Shown here: piece after piece, positions 36,546 through 45,454 of the stretch | Numbering within the stretch: the first letter of the stretch is position 1 | Layout: each line of letters opens with the position of its first letter | Assembly: GCA_003553485.1 (NCBI GenBank) | Contig: PWEJ01000145.1 | Coordinates: 1-64,000 of the forward strand | Length of the DNA stretch: 64,000 nucleotides | Direction: 5' to 3' | Source: Halanaerobiaceae bacterium | Lineage (GTDB): Bacteria; Bacillota; Halanaerobiia; Halanaerobiales; Halarsenatibacteraceae | Program-made: the position numbers and the translations under genes | Notes under the pieces: generated by a model | The model's database searches: none | Seen by the model: only the letters and a program-made list of their open reading frames with translations | What the model was told of the DNA's origin: nothing

Positions 36546-38090
36546 TTGGATGAAAAAATTAATGATCTGCAGTCCAGACAGAAGAAGATAAAAAAAGGTG
36601 GAGGCGAGAAAAGAATTGCCCGTCAGCATGAAAAGGGCAAATATACAGCTAGAGAAAGGCTGGAAATGCTTTTGGATGATGGCAGTTTCCAGGAGATTGG
36701 CATGTTTGTTAAACATAGAGTGCAGGATCTGGGCTTGGATGAGAAAGAAATCCCCGGTGAGGGAGTGGTGACGGGCCGCGGGACTATTGCTGGCAGGAAT
36801 GTTTTTGTCTTTGCCCAGGACTTTACTGCCATGGGAGGTTCCCTGGGTGAAATGCATGCCAAAAAGATATGGAAAATCATGGACCTGGCCGAAAAAGCCG
36901 GTGCCCCTCTTATCGGTCTCAATGATTCTGGAGGCGCTAGAATCCAGGAGGGAGTTCATTCACTGGCCGGCTACGGAGGAATATTTTTTAGAAACTCCCG
37001 CAATTCTGGCATAATTCCTCAGCTCTCAGCTATTTTAGGCCCCTGTGCCGGGGGAGCAGTCTATTCACCGGCTCTAACTGATTTTGTTTTTATGGTGGAT
37101 AAGACCAGCAAGATGTTTATTACCGGACCCCAGGTGATTAAATCGGTAACAGGAGAAGAGGTTTCAGCTGAGGAACTGGGAGGGGGAAAGGCTCACAATC
37201 AATTGAGTGGTGTTGCTCATTTTTTAGATGATAAGGAGGAGGACTGTTTTGCAAGAATTAAAAAATTATTATCCTTCTTACCAGATAATCATCTGGAGAC
37301 CCCGCCCTTTCAAGAGAACGAGGATCCTTTAGATAGAAAATCTCCTGATTTAAGAAACATAGTTCCTGAAAAACCCAATAAATCCTATGATATCAGAGAT
37401 GTAATCCAGGAAGTATTAGATCAGGGAGACTTTTTAGAGGTCCAGCCTCATTTTGCTGCTAATATTGTAGTGGGTTTTGGCCGGTTAGGAGGCCATAGCA
37501 TAGGCATAATTGCCAATCAACCTAAGATAAAGGCTGGCTGTCTGGATATCGATTCCTCAGATAAAGCAGCTCGTTTTGTCCGTTTTTGCGATGCCTTTAA
37601 TATCCCGGTCTTAACCTTTACCGATGTCCCTGGCTATCTTCCCGGGGTGGAGCAGGAGCATGGAGGAGTTATCAGACATGGAGCTAAGTTGCTTTATGCT
37701 TACAGTGAAGCTACTGTACCCAAATTAAATGTCATCGTCCGTAAAGCCTATGGAGGAGCTTATATAGCTATGAGTAGTGGACATCTTGGTGGTGATTATG
37801 TCCTGGCCTGGCCTACAGCAGAGATAGCCGTTATGGGTCCTCAGGGAGCAGCCAATATTATCTTTAGAAAAGAGATTAAAGGTGCTGAAGACCCGGAGCA
37901 GGTGCGTCAGGAAAAAGGGGAAGAATATCGGGAAAGTTTTGCTAATCCCTATCAAGCAGCTGCTCAGGGCTATGTTGATGATGTGATATTACCGGAAAAC
38001 ACGAGGCCAGAACTCATAAGGTGCTTAGAGTCTATCAAGGAAAAACAGGAGAGCCTCCGGCCTAAAAAGCACGGCAATTTTCCTGTGTAA
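36546..38090 (+). CDS. mmdA: Methylmalonyl-CoA decarboxylase alpha subunit (carboxyltransferase)
   Basis: Biotin-dependent acyl-CoA carboxyltransferase (514 aa), transferring CO2 from the acyl-CoA to carrier biotin. Motifs GGARIQEGVHSLAGYG (N half) and GGAYIAMSSGHLGGD (C half) mark the two crotonase-like domains. Size fits MmdA/PccB (about 510) rather than glutaconyl-CoA decarboxylase (about 590). TTG start at 36546, 8 bases after GGGAGGT. Followed by gamma, biotin carrier and beta subunits, giving a Na+ pump. Propionyl-CoA carboxylase is excluded by the membrane subunits. Confidence 0.88.
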   Translation: MDEKINDLQSRQKKIKKGGGEKRIARQHEKGKYTARERLEMLLDDGSFQEIGMFVKHRVQDLGLDEKEIPGEGVVTGRGTIAGRNVFVFAQDFTAMGGSLGEMHAKKIWKIMDLAEKAGAPLIGLNDSGGARIQEGVHSLAGYGGIFFRNSRNSGIIPQLSAILGPCAGGAVYSPALTDFVFMVDKTSKMFITGPQVIKSVTGEEVSAEELGGGKAHNQLSGVAHFLDDKEEDCFARIKKLLSFLPDNHLETPPFQENEDPLDRKSPDLRNIVPEKPNKSYDIRDVIQEVLDQGDFLEVQPHFAANIVVGFGRLGGHSIGIIANQPKIKAGCLDIDSSDKAARFVRFCDAFNIPVLTFTDVPGYLPGVEQEHGGVIRHGAKLLYAYSEATVPKLNVIVRKAYGGAYIAMSSGHLGGDYVLAWPTAEIAVMGPQGAANIIFRKEIKGAEDPEQVRQEKGEEYRESFANPYQAAAQGYVDDVILPENTRPELIRCLESIKEKQESLRPKKHGNFPV

Positions 38091-38158
38091 TTTTTGATAT
38101 CTTTTCTTTACTAAACTAGCTTATTTAAAATAATTGTCTCTGTTAAAGGGGGAAGTTT

Positions 38159-38599
38159 ATGTCACCTTTAGAACTAATTCAGGACCCGGCTGCCATGGCC
38201 GAAATGTCGCTGGCAGAGTTATTACTGGCTGGTTTGCAGGTTGCTCTGGTTGGGATGTTAATTGTTTTTGTACTTTTGGTTATTTTGTTATTAGCAGTAA
38301 AAAGCATGGAAAAACTATATAATAAATATAGTAAAGAAACTAACCTTGCTGTTGAAAGGAAAAAGAAGCCAGAGAAGAAACCTGAAAGAGAGAAACCAGC
38401 CCAGGAACAGAAAGAAATAAAGAAAAAAGGATTATCGGCTAAAAAGGTTGCAGCAATTATGGGGGCTATAAGCTCCTTTTATGAAGGAGATAAAAAATAC
38501 CGTATCCTGCGGGTTGAAAAAGTCGACCCTGATTCTGCCTGGAAAAGACAGGCTTTTGCTAAAGAAGATCATAGTTTTTCAAGGAGGGGTAGCTCATGA
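38159..38599 (+). CDS. mmdD: Na+-translocating decarboxylase gamma/delta-like subunit (OadG family)
   Basis: Small membrane anchor (146 aa). One transmembrane helix at about residues 20-43 (LVGMLIVFVLLVILLLAV) follows a short N-terminal tail, then a long Lys/Glu-rich cytoplasmic segment. This is the OadG/MmdD pattern that holds the carboxyltransferase to the membrane beta subunit. The C-terminal tail is longer than in typical OadG. The stop overlaps the biotin-carrier start. Confidence 0.78.
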   Translation: MSPLELIQDPAAMAEMSLAELLLAGLQVALVGMLIVFVLLVILLLAVKSMEKLYNKYSKETNLAVERKKKPEKKPEREKPAQEQKEIKKKGLSAKKVAAIMGAISSFYEGDKKYRILRVEKVDPDSAWKRQAFAKEDHSFSRRGSS

Positions 38600-39012
38600 A
38601 GAAAAAGTTTAAAGTGATGGTAGACGGAGAAGAATTTGAAGTGGAAGTAGAAGAGATTTCTCCTGAAGAGGGCAAAAACAAAATTAGCTCAAAGTCCGAT
38701 AAAGCAGAAAGTTTATCTTCGCAAAGAAAAAATACTGCACAGAATAAATCCAAAAGTCCAGCTCCAAAACCTGCAACTAAGAAGAGGGCAGACTCTGCTG
38801 AGGCGGTGGTAGAATCTCCTATGTCGGGAAAGGTATTACAGATAAAATACTCTGAAGGAGAAGAAGTAACTGAAGGTGAGCTTATCATAATTTTAGAAGC
38901 TATGAAAATGGAGAATGAAATATATGCTCCTCATTCTGGCACTATCAATAAAATTGCTGTCACAGAAGGAGATACCGTTGAGGCTGGAGAGCCCTTATTG
39001 GAGATAGAATAG
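38596..39012 (+). CDS. mmdC: Biotin carboxyl carrier subunit of the decarboxylase
   Basis: Biotin carrier (138 aa): N-terminal YrbC-like strand region, a Lys/Ser/Pro/Ala-rich flexible linker (about residues 28-70), and a C-terminal biotinyl domain with EAMKMEN, biotin on Lys104. It shuttles carboxybiotin from the alpha subunit to the membrane beta subunit. Overlaps the gamma gene by 4 bases. Confidence 0.93.
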   Translation: MKKKFKVMVDGEEFEVEVEEISPEEGKNKISSKSDKAESLSSQRKNTAQNKSKSPAPKPATKKRADSAEAVVESPMSGKVLQIKYSEGEEVTEGELIIILEAMKMENEIYAPHSGTINKIAVTEGDTVEAGEPLLEIE

Positions 39013-39033
39013 TTGGTGAGAAAAAGGAGGTAG

Positions 39034-40170
39034 ATGAAGTTGTTAGAGGCGTTACAAGAATTTTTTGCCATTTCTGGCCTGGTTAGATTAGGGATGGCCG
39101 AACTGATAATGATACTGATAGCTCTGATTTTATTATATCTTGGTATAGTTAAAGAATTTGAGCCGCTTTTATTAGTACCTATTGGTTTTGGAATGTTGTT
39201 GATCAACTTGCCCATGACCGGTTTGATGTCAGAACCAGCCGGGGAGCAGCCTGGAGGTTTATTTTATTATTTTTACCAGGGAAATGCCCTGGGAATATTC
39301 CCTCCACTGATTTTTCTTGGCGTGGGAGCTTTGACGGATTTTGGACCTCTAATCGCCAATCCCAAAAGTTTGCTGCTGGGAGCAGCAGCCCAATTTGGTA
39401 TTTTCATGACCTTTATTGGGGCAATTTTGTTAGGTTTTACTGGTTTTGAAGCGGCCTCTATTGGAATTATTGGAGGAGCCGATGGGCCGACAGCTATATA
39501 TATTTCGTCTTTACTGGCCCCGGAATATTTAGGAGCCGTAGCTATAGCGGCCTACTCTTATATGGCTTTGGTACCAATAATACAACCACCGATTATGAAG
39601 CTTTTAACCAATGAAAAGGAGCGCCAGATTGAAATGGAACAGCTGCGGCCAGTATCAAAGACTGAAAAAATTATCTTTCCCGTAATGGTCTCAGTGATAG
39701 TTGTCCTGTTAGTCCCAGCTTCTGCTCCCTTAGTGGGAATGTTGATGCTGGGGAATTTATTTAGGGTGGTTGGAGTGGTAGACCGTTTAAATGAAGCAGC
39801 TCAAAATGCGATTATAAATATTGTGACTATCTTTTTAGGAATAGCTGTGGGAGCCAGCGCTTCTGCTGAAAGATTTTTACGAGCCGATACCTTACAAATT
39901 CTTTTTTTAGGTGTTTTAGCTTTTGCCTTCGGGACAGCCACGGGGTTAATACTGGCCAAAATAATGAACTTTTTTACCAAAACCAAAATCAATCCCCTGA
40001 TAGGAGCAGCAGGAGTATCAGCTGTGCCCATGGCAGCCCGGGTAGTGCAGAAAGTTGGTCGGGAAGCTAATGCCAACAACTTTTTACTAATGCATGCCAT
40101 GGGGCCCAATGTAGCCGGCGTTATAGGTTCAGCTGTGGCGGCTGGAGTATTACTTTCGATTTTTGGATGA
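39034..40170 (+). CDS. mmdB: Na+-translocating decarboxylase beta subunit (OadB family)
   Basis: Polytopic membrane carboxybiotin decarboxylase (378 aa), exporting Na+ during decarboxylation. It has the essential Asp in [14 protein letters not shown], the conserved Y-region ([16 protein letters not shown]), and several hydrophobic helices. ATG at 39034 follows AGGAGGTAG. Completes mmdADCB. The pump would build a sodium-motive force, sensible in a saline habitat. Only 54 bases separate it from the next gene, with no terminator, so the maturation operon may be co-transcribed. Confidence 0.9.
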   Translation: MKLLEALQEFFAISGLVRLGMAELIMILIALILLYLGIVKEFEPLLLVPIGFGMLLINLPMTGLMSEPAGEQPGGLFYYFYQGNALGIFPPLIFLGVGALTDFGPLIANPKSLLLGAAAQFGIFMTFIGAILLGFTGFEAASIGIIGGADGPTAIYISSLLAPEYLGAVAIAAYSYMALVPIIQPPIMKLLTNEKERQIEMEQLRPVSKTEKIIFPVMVSVIVVLLVPASAPLVGMLMLGNLFRVVGVVDRLNEAAQNAIINIVTIFLGIAVGASASAERFLRADTLQILFLGVLAFAFGTATGLILAKIMNFFTKTKINPLIGAAGVSAVPMAARVVQKVGREANANNFLLMHAMGPNVAGVIGSAVAAGVLLSIFG

Positions 40171-40224
40171 TAGTTACAGGGAAAAAAAAGATAGACAAAT
40201 TTTTAGGGCAGTGAGGTGATGAGT

Positions 40225-41073
40225 ATGGAGGTACATGCCCTGGTAGGCCCCAGCGGTAGTGGCAAAAGTCATCGGGCCCGAGTTTTAGCCTATGACCACG
40301 GTATCCCCTTAATATTAGATGATGGCCTCTTAATTAAAGAGGGTAAAATATTAGCTGGCAAATCAGCTAAAAGAGAGAACAGCAAATTAGCTGCCATCAA
40401 AAGAGCAATTTTTCATGATGAATCTCATTGCAGGGAAGTCAAAAGGGCAATTAAAGACAGTGGAGCGGAGAAGATATTGATATTAGGTACCTCTATGGAG
40501 ATGGTTGAAAAAATAGTTGATAAACTGGAACTTGCTGGAATCGATAATACCATCATGATAGATGAAATTGCCAGCCCTGCTGAAATAGAGCGAGCCATCA
40601 CGGTGCGAAAAAATGAAGGCAAACATGTAATACCAGTACCTAAAATTGAAGTGAAAAAACAGTTTTTAGGATATTTTACTGACTCTTTGCGGGTGCTTTT
40701 CAATCGAGAACAGGATGATTTAACAAGAGAGAGTTCCATTGTTCGAGCTCGCTTTAGTTATTTAGGTAATTTGATAGTTCACAATAAAGTTTTTCGGGAT
40801 ATTGTGCTTTACTTTTCCGATGATTATAATGGGATAGCTTACCTGCAAAATGTTGGGATTATAAAGGAGGAAGATGGTCTTTATTTAAATATAAGTATGG
40901 TAATACATTACGGTTATGAAATCCCTCATTATCTAGAAAATTATCGCCAGCAGCTGGCAGTTGAACTGGAAAACTTTACCGGGATTACTGTCCAGCAGAT
41001 AAATCTGGAGATAGCTGGGATGGAGGTGTCTGATGATGATATCGGCAATTATATTAGCAGCAGGAGAGGGTAG
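40225..41073 (+). CDS. P-loop NTPase fused to an Asp23/Gls24 domain
   Basis: Protein of 282 aa with two distinct parts. Residues 1 to about 155 form a nucleoside-kinase-like P-loop domain (Walker A VGPSGSGKSHRA near residues 6-17, LILGTSMEMVEKI later). Residues about 165-282 look like an Asp23/Gls24 (DUF322) domain, with VRARFSYLGNLIVHN and VQQINLEIAGMEV. Its 3' end overlaps the mocA-like gene by 38 bases, placing it at the head of the molybdenum-hydroxylase maturation genes. Function unknown; a cofactor-related kinase or insertion factor is speculative. ATG at 40225 follows GAGGTGAT. Confidence 0.75.
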   Translation: MEVHALVGPSGSGKSHRARVLAYDHGIPLILDDGLLIKEGKILAGKSAKRENSKLAAIKRAIFHDESHCREVKRAIKDSGAEKILILGTSMEMVEKIVDKLELAGIDNTIMIDEIASPAEIERAITVRKNEGKHVIPVPKIEVKKQFLGYFTDSLRVLFNREQDDLTRESSIVRARFSYLGNLIVHNKVFRDIVLYFSDDYNGIAYLQNVGIIKEEDGLYLNISMVIHYGYEIPHYLENYRQQLAVELENFTGITVQQINLEIAGMEVSDDDIGNYISSRRG

Positions 41074-41659
41074 TAGAATGGGCACCTTAAAACAACTCTT
41101 GCCCTGGGGGGAGAGCACTGTTTTAGAGACAGTCATTAATAAAATTATCTCTTCATCCCTGGATGGTGAAATCAGGGTAGTCCTGGGCTGTCAGGCCGGG
41201 AGAATCAAAAATTCAATTTCAGAAGAACTGGCTGATCAGATAAAATTTTTGCTCAATGAAGAATATCAGCAGGGAATGTTCAGCAGTGTTTTAACAGGGA
41301 TTGCTGACCTTCCGCCTCAAACAGAGGGGCTATTATTTATGCTGGCCGATCAACCTCTGGTGCCCGTTGAAGTATATAATCAGATAATCAATAAATTTTG
41401 CCGGGAAAAACCTCTGCTGCTTGTCCCCAGCTATAATGAACGAAGAGGACATCCTTTAATTATAAGCACTGCTCTGATACCAGAGATTTATAACTTGCCT
41501 TGCGATGGCCAGCATCCACCTGGTGGTTTGAGAAGTTTACTGGCTAAATACTCCCAGGAGATTGAATATCTCGAACTTGATGACGATTCTGTTCTGATAG
41601 ACCTTGATTATCAGGAAGATTACCGTAAATATGCACCAGAAGGCAAAGCTGATGCCTGA
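41036..41659 (+). CDS. mocA: MocA-like molybdenum cofactor cytidylyltransferase
   Basis: Nucleotidyltransferase (207 aa) with the GT-A signature ISAIILAAGEGSRMG-x-LKQLLPW, MLADQPLV (metal-binding Asp) and RRGHPLIIS. In MocA this attaches CMP to molybdopterin to form MCD, the cofactor of xanthine-dehydrogenase-type enzymes. ATG at 41036 (or 41033) lies after GGAGGTG and inside the preceding gene. Overlaps yqeC by 8 bases. Confidence 0.87.
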   Translation: MISAIILAAGEGSRMGTLKQLLPWGESTVLETVINKIISSSLDGEIRVVLGCQAGRIKNSISEELADQIKFLLNEEYQQGMFSSVLTGIADLPPQTEGLLFMLADQPLVPVEVYNQIINKFCREKPLLLVPSYNERRGHPLIISTALIPEIYNLPCDGQHPPGGLRSLLAKYSQEIEYLELDDDSVLIDLDYQEDYRKYAPEGKADA

Positions 41660-42530
41660 AAAATTAAGAGCTCTCTGGAACTTAAAAAGAGGAGAGGCTG
41701 TCTGGGTGATTGGAGCCGGCGGTAAAACTTCTACTTTAAACCAGCTGGCCAGGGAGTTTTCTTATCACCAGGTTGTTTATACTGCTACAACGGCTTTTTT
41801 ACGCCCCTACCAGCTCCCCCATAGAGTGGTAATTACTCCCTCAAAAAAAAGTTTATATAATGAACTCTCTGCCTACCGGAACAGAAGAGGAGAGAGGGAG
41901 GTATTAGTGGTTGCCAGTGAAAAAATCGATTATTATCGGCAAAAGGAGGGCAAGACCAAGTTTAAGGGATTGCCCCCAGACTGGTTGGATTATGCTGGCC
42001 AAAGATTTTCTGATCTTATTTTTTTAATTGAAGCTGACGGAGCAGCAAATCATTCCTGCAAGGTGCCTGCTGACTGGGAGCCGGCATTGCCAGAAAAACC
42101 TGAGGTTTTATTATTAGTCCAGGGGTTTTCTAATTTTGGCTCTCGGGTCCATAAGGGAAACTTTCACCGTTCTTCAATAGTTATGGAAGAGAACTCAGAC
42201 ACCTGTTATCTTAATCAAGAGCTTTTTTTACGTCTCTTCACTGACATTGATTGGTACGGCAGCTGCTTAAATTCATCGGAGCGTAGTTATTTTTTATTGA
42301 CTCAGGTTTCTTACAATAGAAAAGACCTGGTCAGAACAATTCTGGCTCCGCTATTACAGGATTTTGCCTGGAAACGGGAAAAAACCTGGCCAGAGGTTAA
42401 AGGAATTACAGTCATTAACTATCGAAAGGTGTTAAAATGGTTATACCACATAGAATTTAGGAAGGATGGCAGACAGTGTTGGAAAATAAATCACAGCTAT
42501 CGCCCCAAATTAATCCCCGGGTCTTATTAA
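41652..42530 (+). CDS. yqeC: Selenium-dependent hydroxylase maturation protein YqeC
   Basis: YqeC-family protein (292 aa) with an N-terminal P-loop-like VIGAGGKTSTLNQLA and IEADGAANHSCKVPADWEP. YqeC co-occurs with YqeB and selenium-dependent molybdenum hydroxylases; its biochemical activity is not established. The ATG at 41652 overlaps the mocA stop, and the conserved domain starts a few residues later. Confidence 0.83.
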   Translation: MPEKLRALWNLKRGEAVWVIGAGGKTSTLNQLAREFSYHQVVYTATTAFLRPYQLPHRVVITPSKKSLYNELSAYRNRRGEREVLVVASEKIDYYRQKEGKTKFKGLPPDWLDYAGQRFSDLIFLIEADGAANHSCKVPADWEPALPEKPEVLLLVQGFSNFGSRVHKGNFHRSSIVMEENSDTCYLNQELFLRLFTDIDWYGSCLNSSERSYFLLTQVSYNRKDLVRTILAPLLQDFAWKREKTWPEVKGITVINYRKVLKWLYHIEFRKDGRQCWKINHSYRPKLIPGSY

Positions 42531-43306
42531 AAGGAGGAGGAGATTTAGCCAGTGGAGTTGCTTATCGCCTCCATAAGACCGGGTTTAAGGTTCTAATATT
42601 AGAAAAGGATTCTCCCCTGGCCGTAAGAAGAACAGTGGCCTATGCCAGCGCTCTTTATGAAGAGGAAGTAGAGGTGGAGAGAGTTAAAGCTGTTAAGGTT
42701 ACAGATATGACTTCCTGTGAAAAAGCACAGCAACAGGGGAAAATAGCAGTGACCTCTCTTTCCCGCCAGGAAGAGATTTTGCCTTATTATGATAATCAGA
42801 TAGTTATTGATGGTAGGATGTTAAAAGACTCTGTAGATACAGATTGCAAAGAGGCCAGTTTAGTTATAGGCTTAGGACCGGGGTTCATTGCCGGCGAAAA
42901 TTGTCATGCAGTTATCGAGACCTGCCGGGGGCACTTTTTAGGCAGGGCTATTTATAAGGGGGCAGCTGAGCCTGATACCGGTGAGCCTGGAAGTATACTG
43001 GGGTATAGCCGGGAAAGAGTTCTCCATGCTCCCATAGAAGGAGAATTTAAGACGAATAAAAGTATTGGCGATGAAATAGATAAGGGAGATACAATAGGTT
43101 ATATAAAAGAGAAAGTTATTACAGCTGAGATATCTGGTGTAATAAGAGGTCTGCTTCCATCAGGGATCTATGTTTCAAGGGAAACCAAATTAGGTGATAT
43201 CGATCCCCGCAATAATCCAGATTATTGTTATTATATTTCTGATAAAGCTTTAGCTGTAGCAGGAGGAGTTTTAGAAGCTATTTTTAATTGGACCTTTTCT
43301 AGTTAA
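42476..43306 (+). CDS. yqeB: Selenium-dependent molybdenum hydroxylase system protein YqeB (EF2563 family)
   Basis: Protein of 276 aa with a Rossmann-type motif LLKGGGDLASGVAYRL and IGLGPGFIAGENCHAVIET. Members are thought to handle selenium insertion into the Mo centre and mark genomes that use the Se-Mo cofactor trait. GTG start at 42476 follows AGGAAGGATGG and lies 55 bases inside yqeC, so coupling is tight. Its presence is the main sign that both hydroxylases here are selenium-dependent. Confidence 0.88.
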   Translation: MLENKSQLSPQINPRVLLKGGGDLASGVAYRLHKTGFKVLILEKDSPLAVRRTVAYASALYEEEVEVERVKAVKVTDMTSCEKAQQQGKIAVTSLSRQEEILPYYDNQIVIDGRMLKDSVDTDCKEASLVIGLGPGFIAGENCHAVIETCRGHFLGRAIYKGAAEPDTGEPGSILGYSRERVLHAPIEGEFKTNKSIGDEIDKGDTIGYIKEKVITAEISGVIRGLLPSGIYVSRETKLGDIDPRNNPDYCYYISDKALAVAGGVLEAIFNWTFSS

Positions 43307-43335
43307 ATTAATATTGAAGGAGGCATTATTTAATT

Positions 43336-44094
43336 GTGAAATTTTCTTTTTTAGCCAAGTTAGAGGAGCAGCTGGCGACAAATAAATCTGCTGTTCTTGT
43401 AACGATAACCGAAATAAACTTCACTGGTCAGGAAAAACAGGCTAGTGCTGGTGGTAAAATAATTATATCAGAGAATAAAGTCTACTCCACTGAGAACGTA
43501 GACGAAGAGGTAATATCTGCATTAACAGATAAAATTGGAGACCTGAGCAATATTACTTCTCCTAAATTAGCAAGTTATCAGCTGGAGAAAGGTGAAATAG
43601 AAGTCTTTATTGAACCTATTGAGGATAGACCCCGTCTGCTTATCTTTGGCGGAGGTCATGTTGGGCAAAAATTAGCTGAAGTTGCCAGCATGGTAGATTT
43701 TAGAGTTGAAGTAATCGATGATAGACTAGAATTTGCCAATCAAGATAAGTTTCCCACCGCCAGTCAGATTTATTGTCAGGATTTTAATAGTTTTTTAAAT
43801 GGTTTCAAAGCTCAAGCCGGTGATTATCTGGTTATTGTGACCCGGGGCCATCAGCATGATTATCAAGTTTTAAAATCTGTAGTCAGTGATGATTGGAGTT
43901 ATTTAGGGATGATTGGCAGCAAACGCAAAGTTGAATTGATTTTTTCTGAGTTAAGAGAAGAGAATATAGCCAATGATAGACTTAAAGAGATTGATGCTCC
44001 TATTGGTCTTAAGATAAATAGTGAGACACCGGCGGAAATTGCTGTTTCCATAACAGCCGCCCTCATTGCTAAAAGGAGGGGTAGAGATGGATAA
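43336..44094 (+). CDS. xdhC: XdhC-type protein, Rossmann-domain form
   Basis: XdhC/CoxI-family maturation protein (252 aa). Residues about 95-252 form the XdhC C-terminal NAD-type Rossmann domain (LIFGGGHVGQKLAE, VTRGHQHD, YLGMIGSKRK, SETPAEIAVSI). The first 95 residues are diverged and lack the GTIGGGELE signature, which is in the next gene. XdhC proteins bind Mo cofactor and help insert or sulfurate/selenate it. GTG start at 43336 has AAGGAGG 12 bases upstream, rather far. Confidence 0.85.
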   Translation: MKFSFLAKLEEQLATNKSAVLVTITEINFTGQEKQASAGGKIIISENKVYSTENVDEEVISALTDKIGDLSNITSPKLASYQLEKGEIEVFIEPIEDRPRLLIFGGGHVGQKLAEVASMVDFRVEVIDDRLEFANQDKFPTASQIYCQDFNSFLNGFKAQAGDYLVIVTRGHQHDYQVLKSVVSDDWSYLGMIGSKRKVELIFSELREENIANDRLKEIDAPIGLKINSETPAEIAVSITAALIAKRRGRDG

Positions 44095-44425
44095 ATACTT
44101 AATTGAAAAAGCAAAAGAGGCTAAGAAAAATAGACAAAAAGCAATGCTGGCAACTGTTATTGCTGCTCAGGGTTCTGCCCCTCGAGATAAGGGAGCTAAA
44201 ATGTTGATACTGGAAGAGGGCAAAATCTTTGGCACTATTGGAGGAGGAGAGCTGGAAGCAGAAATTATTGCTCAGGCAGTTTCTTTAATGAAGGAAGCTA
44301 AAACTGGAGCAAGCAAGTATAATTTTGATTTAAGTAATGAAGAAGTGGCTGTTAAAGGGGGAGTCTGTGGTGGTCAGGTAGAGGTTTTTTTAGAACCGAT
44401 AATTTGGGGAGAAGGGAGCGATTAA
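44087..44425 (+). CDS. XdhC/CoxI N-terminal-domain protein
   Basis: Stand-alone XdhC/CoxI domain (112 aa) with GSAPRDKGAKMLI, GTIGGGELEAEI and CGGQVEVFLEPI. It complements the Rossmann-type protein before it; in many bacteria the two are one chain. ATG at 44087 lies after AGGAGGGG and overlaps the preceding stop (ATGGATAA). The split order is C-terminal domain gene first, then N-terminal domain gene. Confidence 0.85.
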   Translation: MDKYLIEKAKEAKKNRQKAMLATVIAAQGSAPRDKGAKMLILEEGKIFGTIGGGELEAEIIAQAVSLMKEAKTGASKYNFDLSNEEVAVKGGVCGGQVEVFLEPIIWGEGSD

Positions 44426-44426
44426 T

Positions 44427-45449
44427 TTGAAAAAAATTGCTGTAGAAGAGGCTGTAGGCCATGTCTTAGCCCATGATATTACCGAGATTAAACCAGGTAA
44501 AAGAAAGGGGCCGGCCTTTAAAAAGGGCGATGTTATAAAAGAAGAAGATATTTCTAAGTTAAAAGATCTTGGCAAGAGACATATCTATATCTGGGATAAG
44601 AAACCTGGTTATTTACATGAGAATGAGGCAGCAGCTAGATTGGCTGCCTTAGCTCAGGGAACAGGAATAAAAAAATCACCGCCCTCCGAGGGGAAGATAA
44701 ATTTAAGGGCAGCCCGGGAAGGACTCTTGAAAGTTGACCAGGAAAGGCTGGTTCAGTTAAATCAGATAGAGCAGGTGATGATGGCTACTCGTCATAATAA
44801 TACCCCCATAAAAGAAGGGGAACAGGTGGCTGGAACCAGAGTGATTCCTTTGATTATTCCTGAGGAGAAAATTGTTGAGGTAGAAGAGAAGATAGGCAGC
44901 ACTCCTATTTTAGAAATAAAGGAATATAAGGATAAGAAAGCAGTTATCATTACCACCGGCTCAGAGGTTTTTGCTGGTCGGATTACTGATAAATTCACCC
45001 CTATTGTCAAAGAAAAGTTGACTCGTAATGGGCTGGAAGTTTTATATTCTCAGTTAGTGCCAGATGACAGGGGCAAAATAGCTGCCGAGATAGAAAAGGC
45101 GATTTCTCAGGGCGCAGATATGGTTGTCTGTACTGGCGGAATGTCAGTAGATCCCGACGATTTGACACCAGCAGCAATAAGGGAAACTGCCGATAGAGTT
45201 ATTACCTATGGCGCACCAGTTTTGCCTGGAGCTATGTTTATGCTGGCTTATAGTGAGGAGATTCCATTAGTAGGTCTACCTGGTTGCGCTATGTTCTCAA
45301 AGACAACAGTCTTTGATCTTATCTTACCCCGTTTAGCCGGGGAAGAGGAGATCAGCAAAAGAGAGATAGCTGAGTTAGGTCATGGTGGATTATGTTTAGG
45401 TTGTGAAGCCTGCAGTTATCCAGCCTGTAGTTTTGGTAAAGGATGGTAA
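44427..45449 (+). CDS. MoeA-like molybdopterin-binding protein with cysteine-rich tail
   Basis: Protein of 340 aa whose C-terminal two-thirds is a MoeA/MogA-type molybdopterin-binding domain (IITTGSEVFAGRITDKF, VCTGGMSVDPDDLTPAAI, LPGAMFMLAY). It lacks full MoeA length. The last 20 residues hold a cysteine cluster, C-x2-C-x2-C-x4-C, suited to bind a metal, Fe-S cluster or possibly selenium. TTG start at 44427, 8 bases after GAAGGGAG. It closes the maturation operon and converges on the flhB-like gene. Confidence 0.83.
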   Translation: MKKIAVEEAVGHVLAHDITEIKPGKRKGPAFKKGDVIKEEDISKLKDLGKRHIYIWDKKPGYLHENEAAARLAALAQGTGIKKSPPSEGKINLRAAREGLLKVDQERLVQLNQIEQVMMATRHNNTPIKEGEQVAGTRVIPLIIPEEKIVEVEEKIGSTPILEIKEYKDKKAVIITTGSEVFAGRITDKFTPIVKEKLTRNGLEVLYSQLVPDDRGKIAAEIEKAISQGADMVVCTGGMSVDPDDLTPAAIRETADRVITYGAPVLPGAMFMLAYSEEIPLVGLPGCAMFSKTTVFDLILPRLAGEEEISKREIAELGHGGLCLGCEACSYPACSFGKGW

Positions 45450-45454
45450 AAAAC

